From Mycobacterium montefiorense (GTDB taxonomy: Bacteria > Actinomycetota > Actinomycetes > Mycobacteriales > Mycobacteriaceae): 64,000 bases of DNA. Below the pieces are notes generated by a model. The model was not told the origin of the DNA, searched no databases, and was given only the letters and a program-made list of their open reading frames with translations. Below are positions 44,982-55,283 of this stretch, in pieces. The DNA lies in the NCBI RefSeq assembly GCF_003112775.1, contig NZ_BFCH01000001.1, positions 159,632-223,631 of the forward strand, in the 5' to 3' direction. A program made the translations under genes and the position numbers. The first letter of the stretch is position 1, and the number at the start of each line of letters is the position of its first letter.

Positions 44982-45661
44982 CCCTGCCCAGTAATACGTC
45001 GAATCGCATCAGTCCAGAACGCCTGCTGAGCCAGCTAGGCGGGGTCAGTGGTGTCATCTACTCGTCGCTGCCCGTCGTGATCTTTGTGGCGGTTTCCAGC
45101 CTGTCGGGCCTACTGCCCGCAATCGGCGCGGCGCTCGGGGTGGCCGCGCTGGTCTTGGTGTGGCGGCTGATCCGGCGGGATTCCATCCAGCCGGCGTTTT
45201 CCGGGTTCGCCGGCGTCGCCGTTTGTGCGCTGATCGCTTATATCGTCGGGGAATCCAAGGGCTATTTCTTGCTCGGCATCTGGATCTCGCTGCTGTGGGC
45301 GGTCGTGTTCGCGGTGTCCGTGGTGATCCGCCGTCCGCTGGTTGGCTACGCGTGGAGCTGGGCCACCGGGCGGGATCGGGGCTGGCGCAACGTTGCCCGG
45401 GCCGTCTACGCGTTCGACGTCGCCTCGCTGTGCTGGGTGCTGGTCTTCGGCGCGCGGTTCGGGGTTCAGCTACTGCTGTACGACGCGGGTCAGACCGGCT
45501 GGCTGGCCGCGGCGCGCATCGGGATGGGCTGGCCGCTGACCGCGGTGGCAGCGCTGGTGACCTATGTGGCGATCAGGGCCGCGCAGCGTGCGATCGCCGG
45601 CGCCGCCGATGATTTCGACCCCGCCGCCGTGGCGCTCGACGCCGACACCGTCGGCGACTAG
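44978..45661 (+). CDS. DUF3159 membrane protein (Rv2693c-like)
   Basis: A 227-residue membrane protein with about six hydrophobic helices (for example VIYSSLPVVIFVAVSSL, LLPAIGAALGVAALVLVW, GFAGVAVCALIAYIVGE and ISLLWAVVFAVSVVI). The TTG start overlaps the stop of the OB-fold gene, so it is probably translated by coupling. Function unknown. The last four bases overlap the convergent ceoC stop. Confidence 0.85.
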   Translation: MTLPSNTSNRISPERLLSQLGGVSGVIYSSLPVVIFVAVSSLSGLLPAIGAALGVAALVLVWRLIRRDSIQPAFSGFAGVAVCALIAYIVGESKGYFLLGIWISLLWAVVFAVSVVIRRPLVGYAWSWATGRDRGWRNVARAVYAFDVASLCWVLVFGARFGVQLLLYDAGQTGWLAAARIGMGWPLTAVAALVTYVAIRAAQRAIAGAADDFDPAAVALDADTVGD

Positions 45662-46335
45662 TTCGCGGGCGGCGCGGCCGCCGGCAACAGCAGTTTGCGC
45701 AAATCCTCTTCCGCCTCGGTGACCGAGACGAAGAGCAACTCGTCGCCGCCTTCCAGCGGCTCGTCGGCCTCCGGCACGATCACGCGCGGCCCGCGCAGGA
45801 TGGTGACCAGCGCTACATCCCGGGGCAGCTCGAGCCGGCGTACCGGCTTGCCGCCCCAGGGCGTGTCGTCGGGCAGGGTGATCTCGACCAGGTTGGCCTG
45901 ACCCCGCCGGAATTCCATCAGGCGCACCAAATCTCCCACAGCGACGGCTTCTTCGATCAGCGACGCCAGCATCCGCGGGGTGGACACCGCCACGTCGACG
46001 CCCCAGGCGTCGGTGAACAGCCATTCGTTTCGGGGGTCGTTGACCCGGGCCACCACCCGGGGCACCGCGAACTCGGTCTTGGCCAGCAGGCTGAGCACCA
46101 CATTGACCTTGTCGTCACCGGTCGCGGCGACCACCACGTCGAAATCCTCGAGGTGCACCGACTCCAGCAGGCTCAGTTCGCAGGCGTCGCCGAGGCGCCA
46201 GTGCGCGGACGGGATCGCGTCGACGTCGACGTGCTCGGGGTTGCGTTCGATCAGGGTGACGTCGTGGTTGTTCTCGATGAGCTCGCGGGTGACCGAGCGG
46301 CCGACTGCGCCGGCACCGGCGACAGCTACCTTCAT
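45658..46335 (-). CDS. ceoC: TrkA-type potassium uptake regulatory protein CeoC
   Basis: A 225-residue NAD-binding regulatory subunit. The N-terminal Rossmann fold (RCK_N) begins MKVAVAGAGAVGRSVTRELIEN. The C-terminal RCK_C domain starts near residue 135 (VEITLPDDTPWGGKPVRRLELP). Such proteins gate Trk/Ktr potassium channels, which are encoded elsewhere. It follows ceoB on the same strand with 37 bases between, and the two products probably form a complex. Confidence 0.92.
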   Translation of the reverse strand: MKVAVAGAGAVGRSVTRELIENNHDVTLIERNPEHVDVDAIPSAHWRLGDACELSLLESVHLEDFDVVVAATGDDKVNVVLSLLAKTEFAVPRVVARVNDPRNEWLFTDAWGVDVAVSTPRMLASLIEEAVAVGDLVRLMEFRRGQANLVEITLPDDTPWGGKPVRRLELPRDVALVTILRGPRVIVPEADEPLEGGDELLFVSVTEAEEDLRKLLLPAAAPPAN

Positions 46336-46372
46336 GTGTGCCGCTCCTTAGTCGTGGTCGGGCGGCTCGGGA

Positions 46373-47056
46373 TCAATGCCCCGCTCCCGAATCGATGTCC
46401 TCGCTGGGCGGCAGCGCGGCGATTGCCACCGCCTCGGCTGCCCGGCCGGATATCGCGGCGATGTAGACCTGATCGCCGGCCTGGATGACAGTCTTGGGTT
46501 CGGGCAAGATGCCGGTGCCGAAGCGGATCAAAAATGCCACGCGCGCGCCGGTGGCCTGCTCGAGATCGGTGGCCCGACGGCCCACCCAGTCCTCCTGCAG
46601 GACGACCTCAGCCACGGCGACAGTTCCGGTGGGGTCGCGCCACTTGGCGGTCTCGCTCTCCCGGGTCAACGCGTTGAGCAGGCGATCGGTGGTCCACGGC
46701 ACGGTGGCAATCGTCGGGATACCGAGGCGTTCATAGACCTCGGCGCGCTTGGCATCGTAAATGCGGGCCACCACCCGATTAACGCCGAACGTCTCGCGAG
46801 CAAGTCGAGCCGAGATGATGTTGGAGTTGTCCCCGGATGACACCGCGGCGAACGCGTCGGCCTCCTCGATGCCCGCTTTCAGCAGCACATCCCGGTCGAA
46901 CCCCTGGCCCAGCACCCGTTCTCCGGCGAACTCCGGGCTCAGCCTGTTAAACGCCGAGCTGTCGCGGTCGATCACCGCGACATCGTGGCCAATTCGGGAC
47001 AACCCGTCGGACAGGGAAGAGCCCACCCGGCCGCATCCCATCACAACCACCCGCAC
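46373..47056 (-). CDS. ceoB: TrkA-type potassium uptake regulatory protein CeoB
   Basis: A 227-residue partner of CeoC with the same two-domain layout: Rossmann motif VVMGCGRVGSSLSDGLSRIGHDVAVID at the N-terminus and an RCK_C domain from about residue 135 (VAEVVLQEDWVGRRATDLEQ). Length equals the M. tuberculosis protein. It is divergent from the large permease gene, which starts about 130 bases away, so both could share a control region. Confidence 0.93.
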   Translation of the reverse strand: MRVVVMGCGRVGSSLSDGLSRIGHDVAVIDRDSSAFNRLSPEFAGERVLGQGFDRDVLLKAGIEEADAFAAVSSGDNSNIISARLARETFGVNRVVARIYDAKRAEVYERLGIPTIATVPWTTDRLLNALTRESETAKWRDPTGTVAVAEVVLQEDWVGRRATDLEQATGARVAFLIRFGTGILPEPKTVIQAGDQVYIAAISGRAAEAVAIAALPPSEDIDSGAGH

Positions 47057-47189
47057 GTCAGGTCCTCTCGGCTGATCGGAGTATGTGTCATTTCATCGGC
47101 AAACTTCGTTGGCCAGCCGATATCCGTCGGGAATATTGTCGCCCAGGGAACGCTACCGGCACGGCCCGTTGCGCTTACTCTTGGCTCTC

Positions 47190-49184
47190 GTGTCCAAACT
47201 TTCAACCGCAGCGCGCCGGTTGCTGATTGGCCGGCCCCAACGCAGCGACCGGCTGAGCCACACCCTGCTGCCTAAGCGCATCGCCTTGCCGGTGTTTGCT
47301 TCCGACGCACTGTCCTCGGTGGCGTATGCGCCCGAGGAAATCTTTTTGATGCTCTCGGTGGCCGGAGCGGCCGCTTACGCCCTGACGCCGTGGATCGGTC
47401 TCGCGGTGGCCGCGGTCATGCTGGTGGTGGTGGCCAGCTACCGGCAGAACGTGCATGCCTACCCGTCCGGCGGTGGCGACTACGAGGTGGTCACCACGAA
47501 CCTGGGCGAGACCGCCGGACTCGTGGTGGCCAGTGCCCTGATGGTGGATTACGTTCTCACGGTTGCTGTTTCGACTTCGTCGGCGATGGCGAACATCGGC
47601 TCGGCGGTCCCGATCGTCGCGCAGAACAAAGTGTGGTTCTGTGTGGTCGCCATCGTGTTGGTGACGGCGTTGAACCTACGTGGCATCCGCGAGTCCGGGG
47701 TGGCCTTCGCGATCCCGACTTATGCGTTCATCGTCGGCGTCGTCGTGATGATCGGGTGGGGGCTGATCCGGATTTTTGTGCTGGGCAATCCTTTGCGGGC
47801 CGAATCCGCCGGCTTCCAGATGCACGCCGAGCACGGCCAGATCGTCGGTTTCGCGTTCGCGTTCCTGCTGGCCCGCTCGTTCTCGTCGGGCTGCGCGGCG
47901 CTGACCGGTGTCGAGGCAATCAGCAACGGGGTGCCGGCGTTCGAGAAACCCAAGTCGCGCAACGCCGCAACGACTCTGCTGATGCTGGGCGTGATCGCGG
48001 TGACATTGCTGATGGGCATCATCGTGCTGGCCCAACAGATCCACGTGCAGCTGGTCGACGATCCGGCCACCCAGCTGACCGGCGCCCCGGCCGGCTACAT
48101 GCAGAAGACGCTGGTCACGCAGCTGGCGCAGACCGTGTTCGGTAACTTCCGCATCGGGTTCCTGCTCATCGCCACCGTGACCGCGCTGATCTTGGTGTTG
48201 GCGGCCAACACCGCGTTCAACGGGTTCCCAGTGCTGGGCTCGGTGCTGGCGCAGCACAGTTACCTGCCGCGTCAGTTGCACACCCGCGGCGACCGCCTGG
48301 CGTTTTCCAACGGAATTCTGTTCCTGTCGGCGGCGGCGCTGGCGTTCGTCATCGCGTTCCGCGGTGAGGTGACCGCGCTGATCCAGCTCTACATCGTCGG
48401 CGTGTTCATATCGTTCACGCTGAGCCAAATCGGGATGGTCCGGCACTGGACTCGGTTGTTGCGCACCGAGACCGACCCCAGGGCGCGGGCCAAGATGGTG
48501 CGCTCACGTGTGATCAATACGGTCGGCTTGCTGTCCACCGGAGCGGTGCTGCTGGTGGTGCTGGTCACCAAATTCTTTGCCGGAGCATGGATCGCGATCG
48601 TCGCGATGAGTGCGCTGTTCGTCGTCATGAAGTTGATCCGCAAGCACTACGACACCGTTGGCCGGGAACTCGAAGAGCAAGCCGCCGCCCAGCACGACGT
48701 GGTGCTGCCCAGTCGTAACCACGCGTTGGTGCTGGTGTCAAAGCTGCATCTGCCGACCCTGCGGGCATTGGCTTACGCGCGTGCGACCCGTCCCGACGCG
48801 CTCGAGGCCGTCACGGTCAGTGTGGATGACGTGGAAACCCGTGCGCTGGTCCATGATTGGGAGAAGAGTGAAATCAGCGTCCCGCTGAAGGTCATCGCCT
48901 CTCCATACCGCGACATCACCCGTCCGGTGCTCGACTATGTGAAACGAGTCGCCAAAGAGTCACCGCGCACCGTGGTGACGGTGTTCATCCCGGAGTATGT
49001 CGTCGGCCACTGGTGGGAGCAGGTGCTGCACAACCAAAGCGCCCTCAGGCTCAAGGGCCGTCTGCTTTTCATGCCCAACGTGATGGTCACTTCGGTTCCC
49101 TGGCAGTTGAATTCGTCGGAGCGACTGCAGATGCTGCAGCCGCACGCGGCTCCCGGCGATGCCCGTCGCGGCATCTTCGACTAA
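47190..49184 (+). CDS. APC-superfamily permease (Rv2690c-like)
   Basis: A 664-residue transporter with about 12 transmembrane helices in the first 440 residues. The family start DALSSVAYAPEEIFLMLSVAG is followed by helix 2-3 elements and ALTGVEAISNGVPAFEKPKSRNA, typical of KUP/APC-type permeases. A soluble C-terminal domain of about 160 residues follows (HALVLVSKLHLPTLRALAYARA), resembling universal-stress-like domains. Potassium or amino acids are possible substrates; the nearby TrkA-type genes make potassium attractive but unproven. The GTG at 47190 is chosen because upstream residues are not membrane-protein-like. Confidence 0.86.
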   Translation: MSKLSTAARRLLIGRPQRSDRLSHTLLPKRIALPVFASDALSSVAYAPEEIFLMLSVAGAAAYALTPWIGLAVAAVMLVVVASYRQNVHAYPSGGGDYEVVTTNLGETAGLVVASALMVDYVLTVAVSTSSAMANIGSAVPIVAQNKVWFCVVAIVLVTALNLRGIRESGVAFAIPTYAFIVGVVVMIGWGLIRIFVLGNPLRAESAGFQMHAEHGQIVGFAFAFLLARSFSSGCAALTGVEAISNGVPAFEKPKSRNAATTLLMLGVIAVTLLMGIIVLAQQIHVQLVDDPATQLTGAPAGYMQKTLVTQLAQTVFGNFRIGFLLIATVTALILVLAANTAFNGFPVLGSVLAQHSYLPRQLHTRGDRLAFSNGILFLSAAALAFVIAFRGEVTALIQLYIVGVFISFTLSQIGMVRHWTRLLRTETDPRARAKMVRSRVINTVGLLSTGAVLLVVLVTKFFAGAWIAIVAMSALFVVMKLIRKHYDTVGRELEEQAAAQHDVVLPSRNHALVLVSKLHLPTLRALAYARATRPDALEAVTVSVDDVETRALVHDWEKSEISVPLKVIASPYRDITRPVLDYVKRVAKESPRTVVTVFIPEYVVGHWWEQVLHNQSALRLKGRLLFMPNVMVTSVPWQLNSSERLQMLQPHAAPGDARRGIFD

Positions 49185-49196
49185 AGCGAATATGTC

Positions 49197-50417
49197 GTGA
49201 GTGCCGAAGCATCGTTGCCCCCCGCTGGCGGGGAGCTGACGCTGGTGACCGGTGCTCCGGCCAACGGCGGCAGCTGCGTGGCTCACCACGAAGGCCGGGT
49301 GGTGTTCGTGCGCTACGCCTTGCCCGGTGAGCGAGTACGGGCCCGAGTCACCGCTGATCGCGGATCCTATTGGCACGCAGAGGTTATCGAGGTTATCGAG
49401 CCGTCGGCGGATCGAACCGAGTCGCTGTGCCCGATAGCCGGGGTGGACGGCTCCGGTTGTTGCGATCTGGCCTTCGCCACCCCGGACGCGGTTCGGGCGC
49501 TCAAGGCGCAGGTGGTGTCGAATCAGTTGGAACGGTTGGGCGGTTATCACTGGAGCGGTGCGGCGGAACCGCTTTCGGATACCGGCCCCACAGGCTGGCG
49601 CACCCGGGTGCGCCTGGAGGTGGGCTCCGACGGCCGCCCCGGGTTTCACCGCTACCACAGTGACGAGCTGGTGGCTGACCTGCGCTGCGCGCAGTTGCCG
49701 CCGGGAATGCTGGACGAACTGGCGCAAGCATGTTCTGCGGCTGATCTGTCGCCGACCGCGCAGCTGCACGTCGCGATCGACGATGACGGCCAGCGCCATG
49801 TGGTGCGCACTCTGCGCCACGGCGGGCGGACGACGACCAATGTGGTGCAGGGTGACTACGAGGCAACCCATCGGGTGGGGCCGCGCAGTTGGCAGGTGCC
49901 GGTGACCGCGTTCTGGCAGGCGCACCGCGACGCGGCGCGCGTTTACAGCGCACTGGTTGCCGACTGGGCACAGCCCGGCACCGGCATGCGGGTGTGGGAT
50001 CTCTACGGCGGCGTAGGCGTTTTCGCCGCCGCTTTGGGCGATGCGGTGGGGGAGTCCGGGCGGGTGCTCACCGTCGACACCTCCCGCGCGTCGACGCGGG
50101 CCGCTCGCGCCGCACTGGTCGATCTGCCGCAGGTGGACATCGTCACCGATTCGGTGCGCCGCGCGGTGTCGGCTCAGCGAAGCGGTGCCGACGTGGTCGT
50201 GCTGGATCCACCGCGTTCGGGCGCCGGGCGCGATGTCATCGACCTGCTCGCCGCGGCCGGCGTGCCACGGGTCGTGCACATCGGCTGCGAGGCAGCATCT
50301 TTCGCCCGCGACATCGGCCTGTACCTCGGTCGTGGCTATACGGTCGAGAAGATCAAGGTGTTCGATGCGTTTCCGCTGACGCATCACACCGAATGCGTGG
50401 CGCTGCTGACCGGCTAG
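49197..50417 (+). CDS. TRAM-domain RNA (uracil-5-)-methyltransferase family protein (Rv2689c-like)
   Basis: A 406-residue SAM enzyme of the TrmA/RumA family. An N-terminal TRAM domain (ANGGSCVAHHEGRVVFVRYALPGE) is followed by a substrate-binding region. The methyltransferase domain has VWDLYGGVGVFAAALG (SAM site), VVLDPPRSGAG, the catalytic Cys in HIGCEAASFARD and the general base Glu in HHTECVALL. The base modified (rRNA or tRNA U) cannot be told. The GTG start lies 12 bases after the permease stop, so the two are co-transcribed. Confidence 0.9.
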   Translation: MSAEASLPPAGGELTLVTGAPANGGSCVAHHEGRVVFVRYALPGERVRARVTADRGSYWHAEVIEVIEPSADRTESLCPIAGVDGSGCCDLAFATPDAVRALKAQVVSNQLERLGGYHWSGAAEPLSDTGPTGWRTRVRLEVGSDGRPGFHRYHSDELVADLRCAQLPPGMLDELAQACSAADLSPTAQLHVAIDDDGQRHVVRTLRHGGRTTTNVVQGDYEATHRVGPRSWQVPVTAFWQAHRDAARVYSALVADWAQPGTGMRVWDLYGGVGVFAAALGDAVGESGRVLTVDTSRASTRAARAALVDLPQVDIVTDSVRRAVSAQRSGADVVVLDPPRSGAGRDVIDLLAAAGVPRVVHIGCEAASFARDIGLYLGRGYTVEKIKVFDAFPLTHHTECVALLTG

Positions 50418-50578
50418 GAAGTAGCCGTAACCGAATGCCTCTGCGGTGATTCCCGCGACAGGCTAAACTCCGTCGCGGTGTGCCGGGAAGTCTGGTCGGC
50501 AATGTCGTTGTCGACCAACCGAAAGGTTCGAGTGCTTACCAACCAAGAACGGTCCCTGACTGTCGAAGGGCCGCCATC

Positions 50579-52042
50579 GTGAACGAGACTATTCATTACG
50601 CGTTGATCGTCTTGTTCTGCAGCGCCGTCGGTTTGGTCGCGGTCTTGGCGAACCGGCTGACCGAACGAGTCAAGATTCCGGTGGCCCTGCTCGTGCTGGT
50701 CGGAGCGGCCGTGGTGGTGCACACCGTGCCCGCGGTGCAGTCACCGTCCGAGCCGACCGTCGAGCGGCTGATCACCATCGCGCTGGTACTGGTGTTGTTC
50801 GACGGCGGAATGCACATCGGGCCTTCGCGCTTCCGCGCGGCGATTGTCCCGATCCTGTCGGTCGGCGTGGTGGGCACCGCCCTCACCGCCGCCGGCGCGG
50901 CACTGATGCTGCACTACGCGTGCGGAATCGGTTGGTTCCCTGCGTTGCTGGTGGCCACAGCCGTGGCGCCCACCGATCCGGCTGTGGTCTTCTCAGTCCT
51001 GGGCAAACGCGAGATTTCTGGTCGCAGTAGCACCATCCTGGAGGGCGAGTCCGGCGCCAATGATCCAGTCGGCATCTCGTTGATGGTCAGCCTGATCGCC
51101 GCCGGCGGCCTCAGTGCAGCCGGCTTCGCCAGCGTCGGAGCCCAATTCGCCCTGCAAATGGCGATTGGTCTGGCGGTCGGGGTCGTCGGCGGTCGCGCCC
51201 TACTCGTGTTCATGCGGCGCGTGGCATTGCCGAGCGAAAGCCTGTACTCGCTACGCACGTTGGCATGCTGCCTGATGCTGTACGGCATCGCCACCCTTGC
51301 GCACGGCTCGGGATTTCTGGCGGTATTCGTCGCCGGCATCGTGATCGGCGACGCTCGCGCGCCCTACAAGCCGGATATCAAGCGATTCCACGCTGCCTTG
51401 GCCGGTCTGGCTGAAATCGTCGCGTTTGCCGTGCTGGGTTTAACTGTCGACCTCAACGTGCTCGCCCATCCCGACGTGTGGATTCCCGGGCTACTCCTCG
51501 GGGTGGCCCTGACAGTGGTGATTCGGCCGTTGGCGGTGGGCTCCTGCCTGATTCCGGTCCAGCTGCAGCGAAACGAACGCATCTTCATCCTCGCCGCCGG
51601 GCTCAAGGGCGCGGTGCCGATCCTGTTAGGTGAGTTCTTGCGCGCTGCCCACGTCGCCGACGCCGAACGTTTGTACGGCATCGTGGTCGTGGTCGTCGTC
51701 TTCTCCGTTCTGGTGCAAGGCAGCTCCGTGCCTGGTATCGCAAAACTGTTGCGCCTGCCCATGCGTACTGTCGAGACGCAGCCATGGGAGATCGGTGTCC
51801 GGCTCGCGGATGAACCGCAGGGGATCCACCGCTTCAGCGTTGTCTCCGGGTCCGCTGCCCAGGGTTGCACGGTCGAACGTCTCGGTGACCGCGTCGGTGA
51901 CATTTGGGTGAGCATCGTCGTCCGCGCCACCGGTCTGGTGCCGGTTCGGGGTGACACCGAACTCCAGGCCGGCGACGAGGTCGTGGTGCTGGCGGACCCC
52001 GAACTTCGTGACACCCTTGCCGAACTGTTCGACCCCTCGTAG
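50579..52042 (+). CDS. CPA1/NhaP2-type cation:proton antiporter with TrkA_C domain
   Basis: A 487-residue protein. About 12-13 transmembrane helices cover residues 1-390, with the core motif ATAVAPTDPAVVFSVLGKR and GESGANDPVGISL, whose NDP aspartate is the conserved ion-binding residue of NhaP-type exchangers. A TrkA_C regulatory domain ends the protein (QGCTVERLGDRVGDIWVSIVVRA; LQAGDEVVVLADPELRD). Potassium/proton exchange is the usual function of this layout. In M. tuberculosis the same interval holds an ABC exporter and other genes, so this is a difference in content. The GTG at 50579 has a GAAGGG site. Confidence 0.88.
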   Translation: MNETIHYALIVLFCSAVGLVAVLANRLTERVKIPVALLVLVGAAVVVHTVPAVQSPSEPTVERLITIALVLVLFDGGMHIGPSRFRAAIVPILSVGVVGTALTAAGAALMLHYACGIGWFPALLVATAVAPTDPAVVFSVLGKREISGRSSTILEGESGANDPVGISLMVSLIAAGGLSAAGFASVGAQFALQMAIGLAVGVVGGRALLVFMRRVALPSESLYSLRTLACCLMLYGIATLAHGSGFLAVFVAGIVIGDARAPYKPDIKRFHAALAGLAEIVAFAVLGLTVDLNVLAHPDVWIPGLLLGVALTVVIRPLAVGSCLIPVQLQRNERIFILAAGLKGAVPILLGEFLRAAHVADAERLYGIVVVVVVFSVLVQGSSVPGIAKLLRLPMRTVETQPWEIGVRLADEPQGIHRFSVVSGSAAQGCTVERLGDRVGDIWVSIVVRATGLVPVRGDTELQAGDEVVVLADPELRDTLAELFDPS

Positions 52043-52079
52043 GGAGCTACATCCGGCGTTGGCTGCGTAGACTGTCGTG

Positions 52080-53993
52080 ATGCTCGAACAGATCCGCGGG
52101 CCTGCCGATCTGCAGCCCCTTTCACAGCAGCAGCTCCGCGATCTGGCCTCCGAGATCCGCGAGTTCCTGATACACAAGGTGGCTGCGACCGGGGGGCACC
52201 TGGGACCCAACCTCGGCGTGGTCGAGCTGACGCTGGCGCTGCACCGGGTGTTCGACTCGCCGCACGATCCGATCATCTTCGACACCGGTCACCAGGCCTA
52301 TGTGCACAAGATGCTGACCGGCCGCTGCCAGGACTTCGAGACGCTGCGCAAAAAAGGCGGCCTGTCGGGGTATCCGTCGCGCAGCGAAAGCGAGCACGAC
52401 TGGGTGGAGTCCAGCCACGCCAGCGCGGCGTTGTCGTACGCCGACGGCCTGGCCAAGGCGTTCGAGCTGACCGGGCATCGCAACCGGCACGTGGTCGCGG
52501 TGGTCGGCGACGGCGCGCTGACCGGCGGTATGTGCTGGGAGGCGCTCAACAACATCGCGGCGTCCGGTCGTCCGGTCGTCATCGTCGTCAACGACAACGG
52601 TCGCAGCTACGCACCCACGATCGGCGGCGTCGCCGACCACCTGGCCATGCTGCGGCTGCAGCCGGCTTACGAGCACGTGCTGGAAAAGGGCCGTGACGTG
52701 GTGCGAGCGATGCCGCTGATCGGCGAGATCTGCTACCACTTCATGCACAGCGTCAAGGCGGGCATCAAGGACTCGCTGGCACCGCAGCTGATGTTCACCG
52801 ATCTTGGGTTGAAGTATGTCGGCCCGGTCGACGGTCACGACGAACGCGCCGTGGAGGCCGCGCTGCGCCGGGCCCGCGGTTTTGGCGGCCCGGTGATCGT
52901 GCACGTCGCCACCCGCAAGGGCATGGGCTACGCCCCGGCCGAGGCCGACGAGGCCGAGCAGATGCACTCCACCACGCCGATCGACCCGGTCACCGGCCAG
53001 GCCACCAAGATCCCCGGCCCGGGCTGGACCGCGACCTTCTCCGAGGCGCTGATCGGCTACGCCAGAAAGCGCCGCGACATCGTGGCGATCACGGCGGCGA
53101 TGCCCGGCCCGACCGGGCTGACGGCGTTCGGGCAACGTTTCCCGGATCGGCTGTTCGACGTCGGCATCGCTGAACAGCATGCGATGACGTCGGCGGCTGG
53201 GCTGGCGATGGGCGGGATGCACCCGGTGGTGGCCATCTACTCGACGTTCCTCAACCGGGCGTTCGACCAGATCATGATGGACGTGGCGCTGCACAAGCTG
53301 CCCGTCACCCTGGTGCTCGACCGTGCCGGGGTCACCGGTTCCGACGGCGCGAGCCACAACGGCATGTGGGATCTGTCGATGCTGAACATTGTGCCCGGCA
53401 TGCGGGTGGCCGCCCCGCGCGACGCTGCCCGGCTGCGCGAGGAACTCGGCGAGGCGCTCGACGTGAACGACGGCCCGACGGCGCTACGGTTCCCCAAAGG
53501 TGATGTGGGCGAAGATATTCCGGCCTTGGAACGGCGATCCGGATCTGATGTGCTCGCGGTACCCGCCGGTGGGCTGAACCACGATGTGCTGCTAGTCGCC
53601 GTCGGCGCATTCGCCTCGATGGCGCTGGCTGTGGCCAAGCGACTGCACAACCAGGGGATCGGTGTGACCGTGATCGATCCGCGTTGGGTGTTGCCGGTGT
53701 CCGACGGTGTTCTCGAACTGGCGGGGCAGCACAAACTGCTTGTCACGCTGGAGGACAACGGCGTCAACGGCGGTGTGGGGTCAGCGATTTCGGCCGCGCT
53801 GCGCCACGCCGAGATCGACATGCCATGCCGCGATGTCGGCCTGCGCCAGGACTTCTACGAGCACGCATCCCGCGGCGAGGTGTTGGCCGACCTCGGGCTG
53901 ACCGACCAGGATGTGGCCCGCCGCATCACCGGTTGGGTTGCCGCACTGGGCAGTTACGAATCCGAAGCCGAGATCCGCGAGCACCTCGACTAG
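52080..53993 (+). CDS. dxs: 1-deoxy-D-xylulose-5-phosphate synthase
   Basis: A 637-residue thiamine diphosphate enzyme that joins pyruvate and glyceraldehyde 3-phosphate in the first step of the MEP isoprenoid pathway. The first domain has [14 protein letters not shown] and the ThDP motif [18 protein letters not shown]. The second has the catalytic Glu in [17 protein letters not shown]. The third begins near residue 500. Length matches the M. tuberculosis Dxs1 (638). The ATG at 52080 is used; a GTG one codon earlier is also possible. The stop overlaps the convergent RNase D-like gene by four bases. Confidence 0.97.
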   Translation: MLEQIRGPADLQPLSQQQLRDLASEIREFLIHKVAATGGHLGPNLGVVELTLALHRVFDSPHDPIIFDTGHQAYVHKMLTGRCQDFETLRKKGGLSGYPSRSESEHDWVESSHASAALSYADGLAKAFELTGHRNRHVVAVVGDGALTGGMCWEALNNIAASGRPVVIVVNDNGRSYAPTIGGVADHLAMLRLQPAYEHVLEKGRDVVRAMPLIGEICYHFMHSVKAGIKDSLAPQLMFTDLGLKYVGPVDGHDERAVEAALRRARGFGGPVIVHVATRKGMGYAPAEADEAEQMHSTTPIDPVTGQATKIPGPGWTATFSEALIGYARKRRDIVAITAAMPGPTGLTAFGQRFPDRLFDVGIAEQHAMTSAAGLAMGGMHPVVAIYSTFLNRAFDQIMMDVALHKLPVTLVLDRAGVTGSDGASHNGMWDLSMLNIVPGMRVAAPRDAARLREELGEALDVNDGPTALRFPKGDVGEDIPALERRSGSDVLAVPAGGLNHDVLLVAVGAFASMALAVAKRLHNQGIGVTVIDPRWVLPVSDGVLELAGQHKLLVTLEDNGVNGGVGSAISAALRHAEIDMPCRDVGLRQDFYEHASRGEVLADLGLTDQDVARRITGWVAALGSYESEAEIREHLD

Positions 53994-55282
53994 CTGTCGG
54001 TGCGCTCGGCCTCGGGTGGCGGCTGCAGTGCGGTCGCCAGCACGGGGTCCACGAGTTCACGTTGCCAGTCCCTCGCGTGGCCGGCGCACAAGAATCCTTC
54101 GACAGCCTCGACCGGGTCCGCCGCGCCCTCCCAGTCCCAGCACAGTCGGCGCACCAAGTCAGGCGAGACCAGGTTCTCCGTCGGCACATTCACCCGCTCC
54201 GACAGCTCCGACAGCCCTGCGCGGGCCGCCTCCAGCCGGGCGGCTGCCTCCGGCTTGCGTCTGCTCCAGCGCGCCGGCGGCGGCGGCCCGTTCGGCGGCT
54301 CGGCGTCTTCGGGTGGATCCTTGCTGTCGCGGGCGGTCTGCAGCGCACCCAACCACGTTGCCGCGCTGCGCCGTTGGTTTCGCCCACCGAACACCGGCAG
54401 CGCTATCAGGTCTTCGACGGTCTTCGGATTGGCGAGGGCGGCGTCGATGATCGCCGAGTCCGGCAGGATGCGCCGCGGTGCGATGTCGCGGCGCTGCGCG
54501 ATGCTGTCGCGTGTCGTCCACATTTCGCGCACCGCGGCCAGGCCCCGGCGGTCCCGCACCTTGTGGATGCCCGACGTTCGCCGCCAGCGGTCGCGCCGCG
54601 GCGCGACCTCCTTGCTGCCCACGGCCCGCAGGTAGTCGAATTCCTGTGCAGCCCAATCGCTTTTGCCCTGCTCAGCCAACTCGGCCGCGATGGCGGCGCG
54701 GAGTTCGACGAGCAGTTCCACGTCGAGGGCCGCGTAGTTGAGCCAGTCCGCGGGCAGCGGGCGCTTGGACCAGTCGGCCGCGCCATGACCTTTGACCAGA
54801 CCATGGCCCAGCAGCCGCTCGGTCATCGCCGCCAGGTTCACCCGCTCGAACCCGCCCAGCCGCCCGGCGAGTTCGGTGTCGTACAGCGCGGGCGGTCGCA
54901 TGCCGACCTCGGCCAGACAGGGCAGGTCCTGATCGGCCGCGTGCAGGATCCATTCGTCTTGGCTGAGCACGTCGGCGACGGGCCGCAGCGCCGTCAGGGG
55001 ATCGGCACCGTGGCTGACCGGGTCGATGAGCACGGTGCCCGCGCCGGTGCGCCGAATCTGTATCAGGTAGGCCCGATTGGAGTAGCGGAATCCCGACGCC
55101 CGCTCGGCGTCCACCGCGAATGGGCCATGCCCGCGGTCCAGGAGTCGCGCGGCATCGGCGATCTCGCCGACACTCACCGAGAGATCGGGTACTCCGTCGG
55201 CCGGGCGCAGAAGTGGGGTGGATTCGGGTTCAGTGCTGCCGGGCACGTTGCTGTCGGGCCCATCGGACCCCGGCTCAGACAT
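53990..55282 (-). CDS. RNase D-like 3'-5' exonuclease with HRDC domain (Rv2681-like)
   Basis: A 430-residue protein. The DEDD exonuclease domain shows Exo[11 protein letters not shown], Exo[12 protein letters not shown] and ExoIII around [14 protein letters not shown]. An HRDC nucleic-acid-binding domain follows at about residues 215-300 ([26 protein letters not shown]). The C-terminal quarter is Pro-rich then helical, as in other actinobacterial members. It probably trims tRNA or other RNA 3' ends. It is preceded on the same strand by the DUF3000 gene, whose stop is one base before this start. Confidence 0.9.
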   Translation of the reverse strand: MSEPGSDGPDSNVPGSTEPESTPLLRPADGVPDLSVSVGEIADAARLLDRGHGPFAVDAERASGFRYSNRAYLIQIRRTGAGTVLIDPVSHGADPLTALRPVADVLSQDEWILHAADQDLPCLAEVGMRPPALYDTELAGRLGGFERVNLAAMTERLLGHGLVKGHGAADWSKRPLPADWLNYAALDVELLVELRAAIAAELAEQGKSDWAAQEFDYLRAVGSKEVAPRRDRWRRTSGIHKVRDRRGLAAVREMWTTRDSIAQRRDIAPRRILPDSAIIDAALANPKTVEDLIALPVFGGRNQRRSAATWLGALQTARDSKDPPEDAEPPNGPPPPARWSRRKPEAAARLEAARAGLSELSERVNVPTENLVSPDLVRRLCWDWEGAADPVEAVEGFLCAGHARDWQRELVDPVLATALQPPPEAERTDS

Positions 55283-55283
55283 G

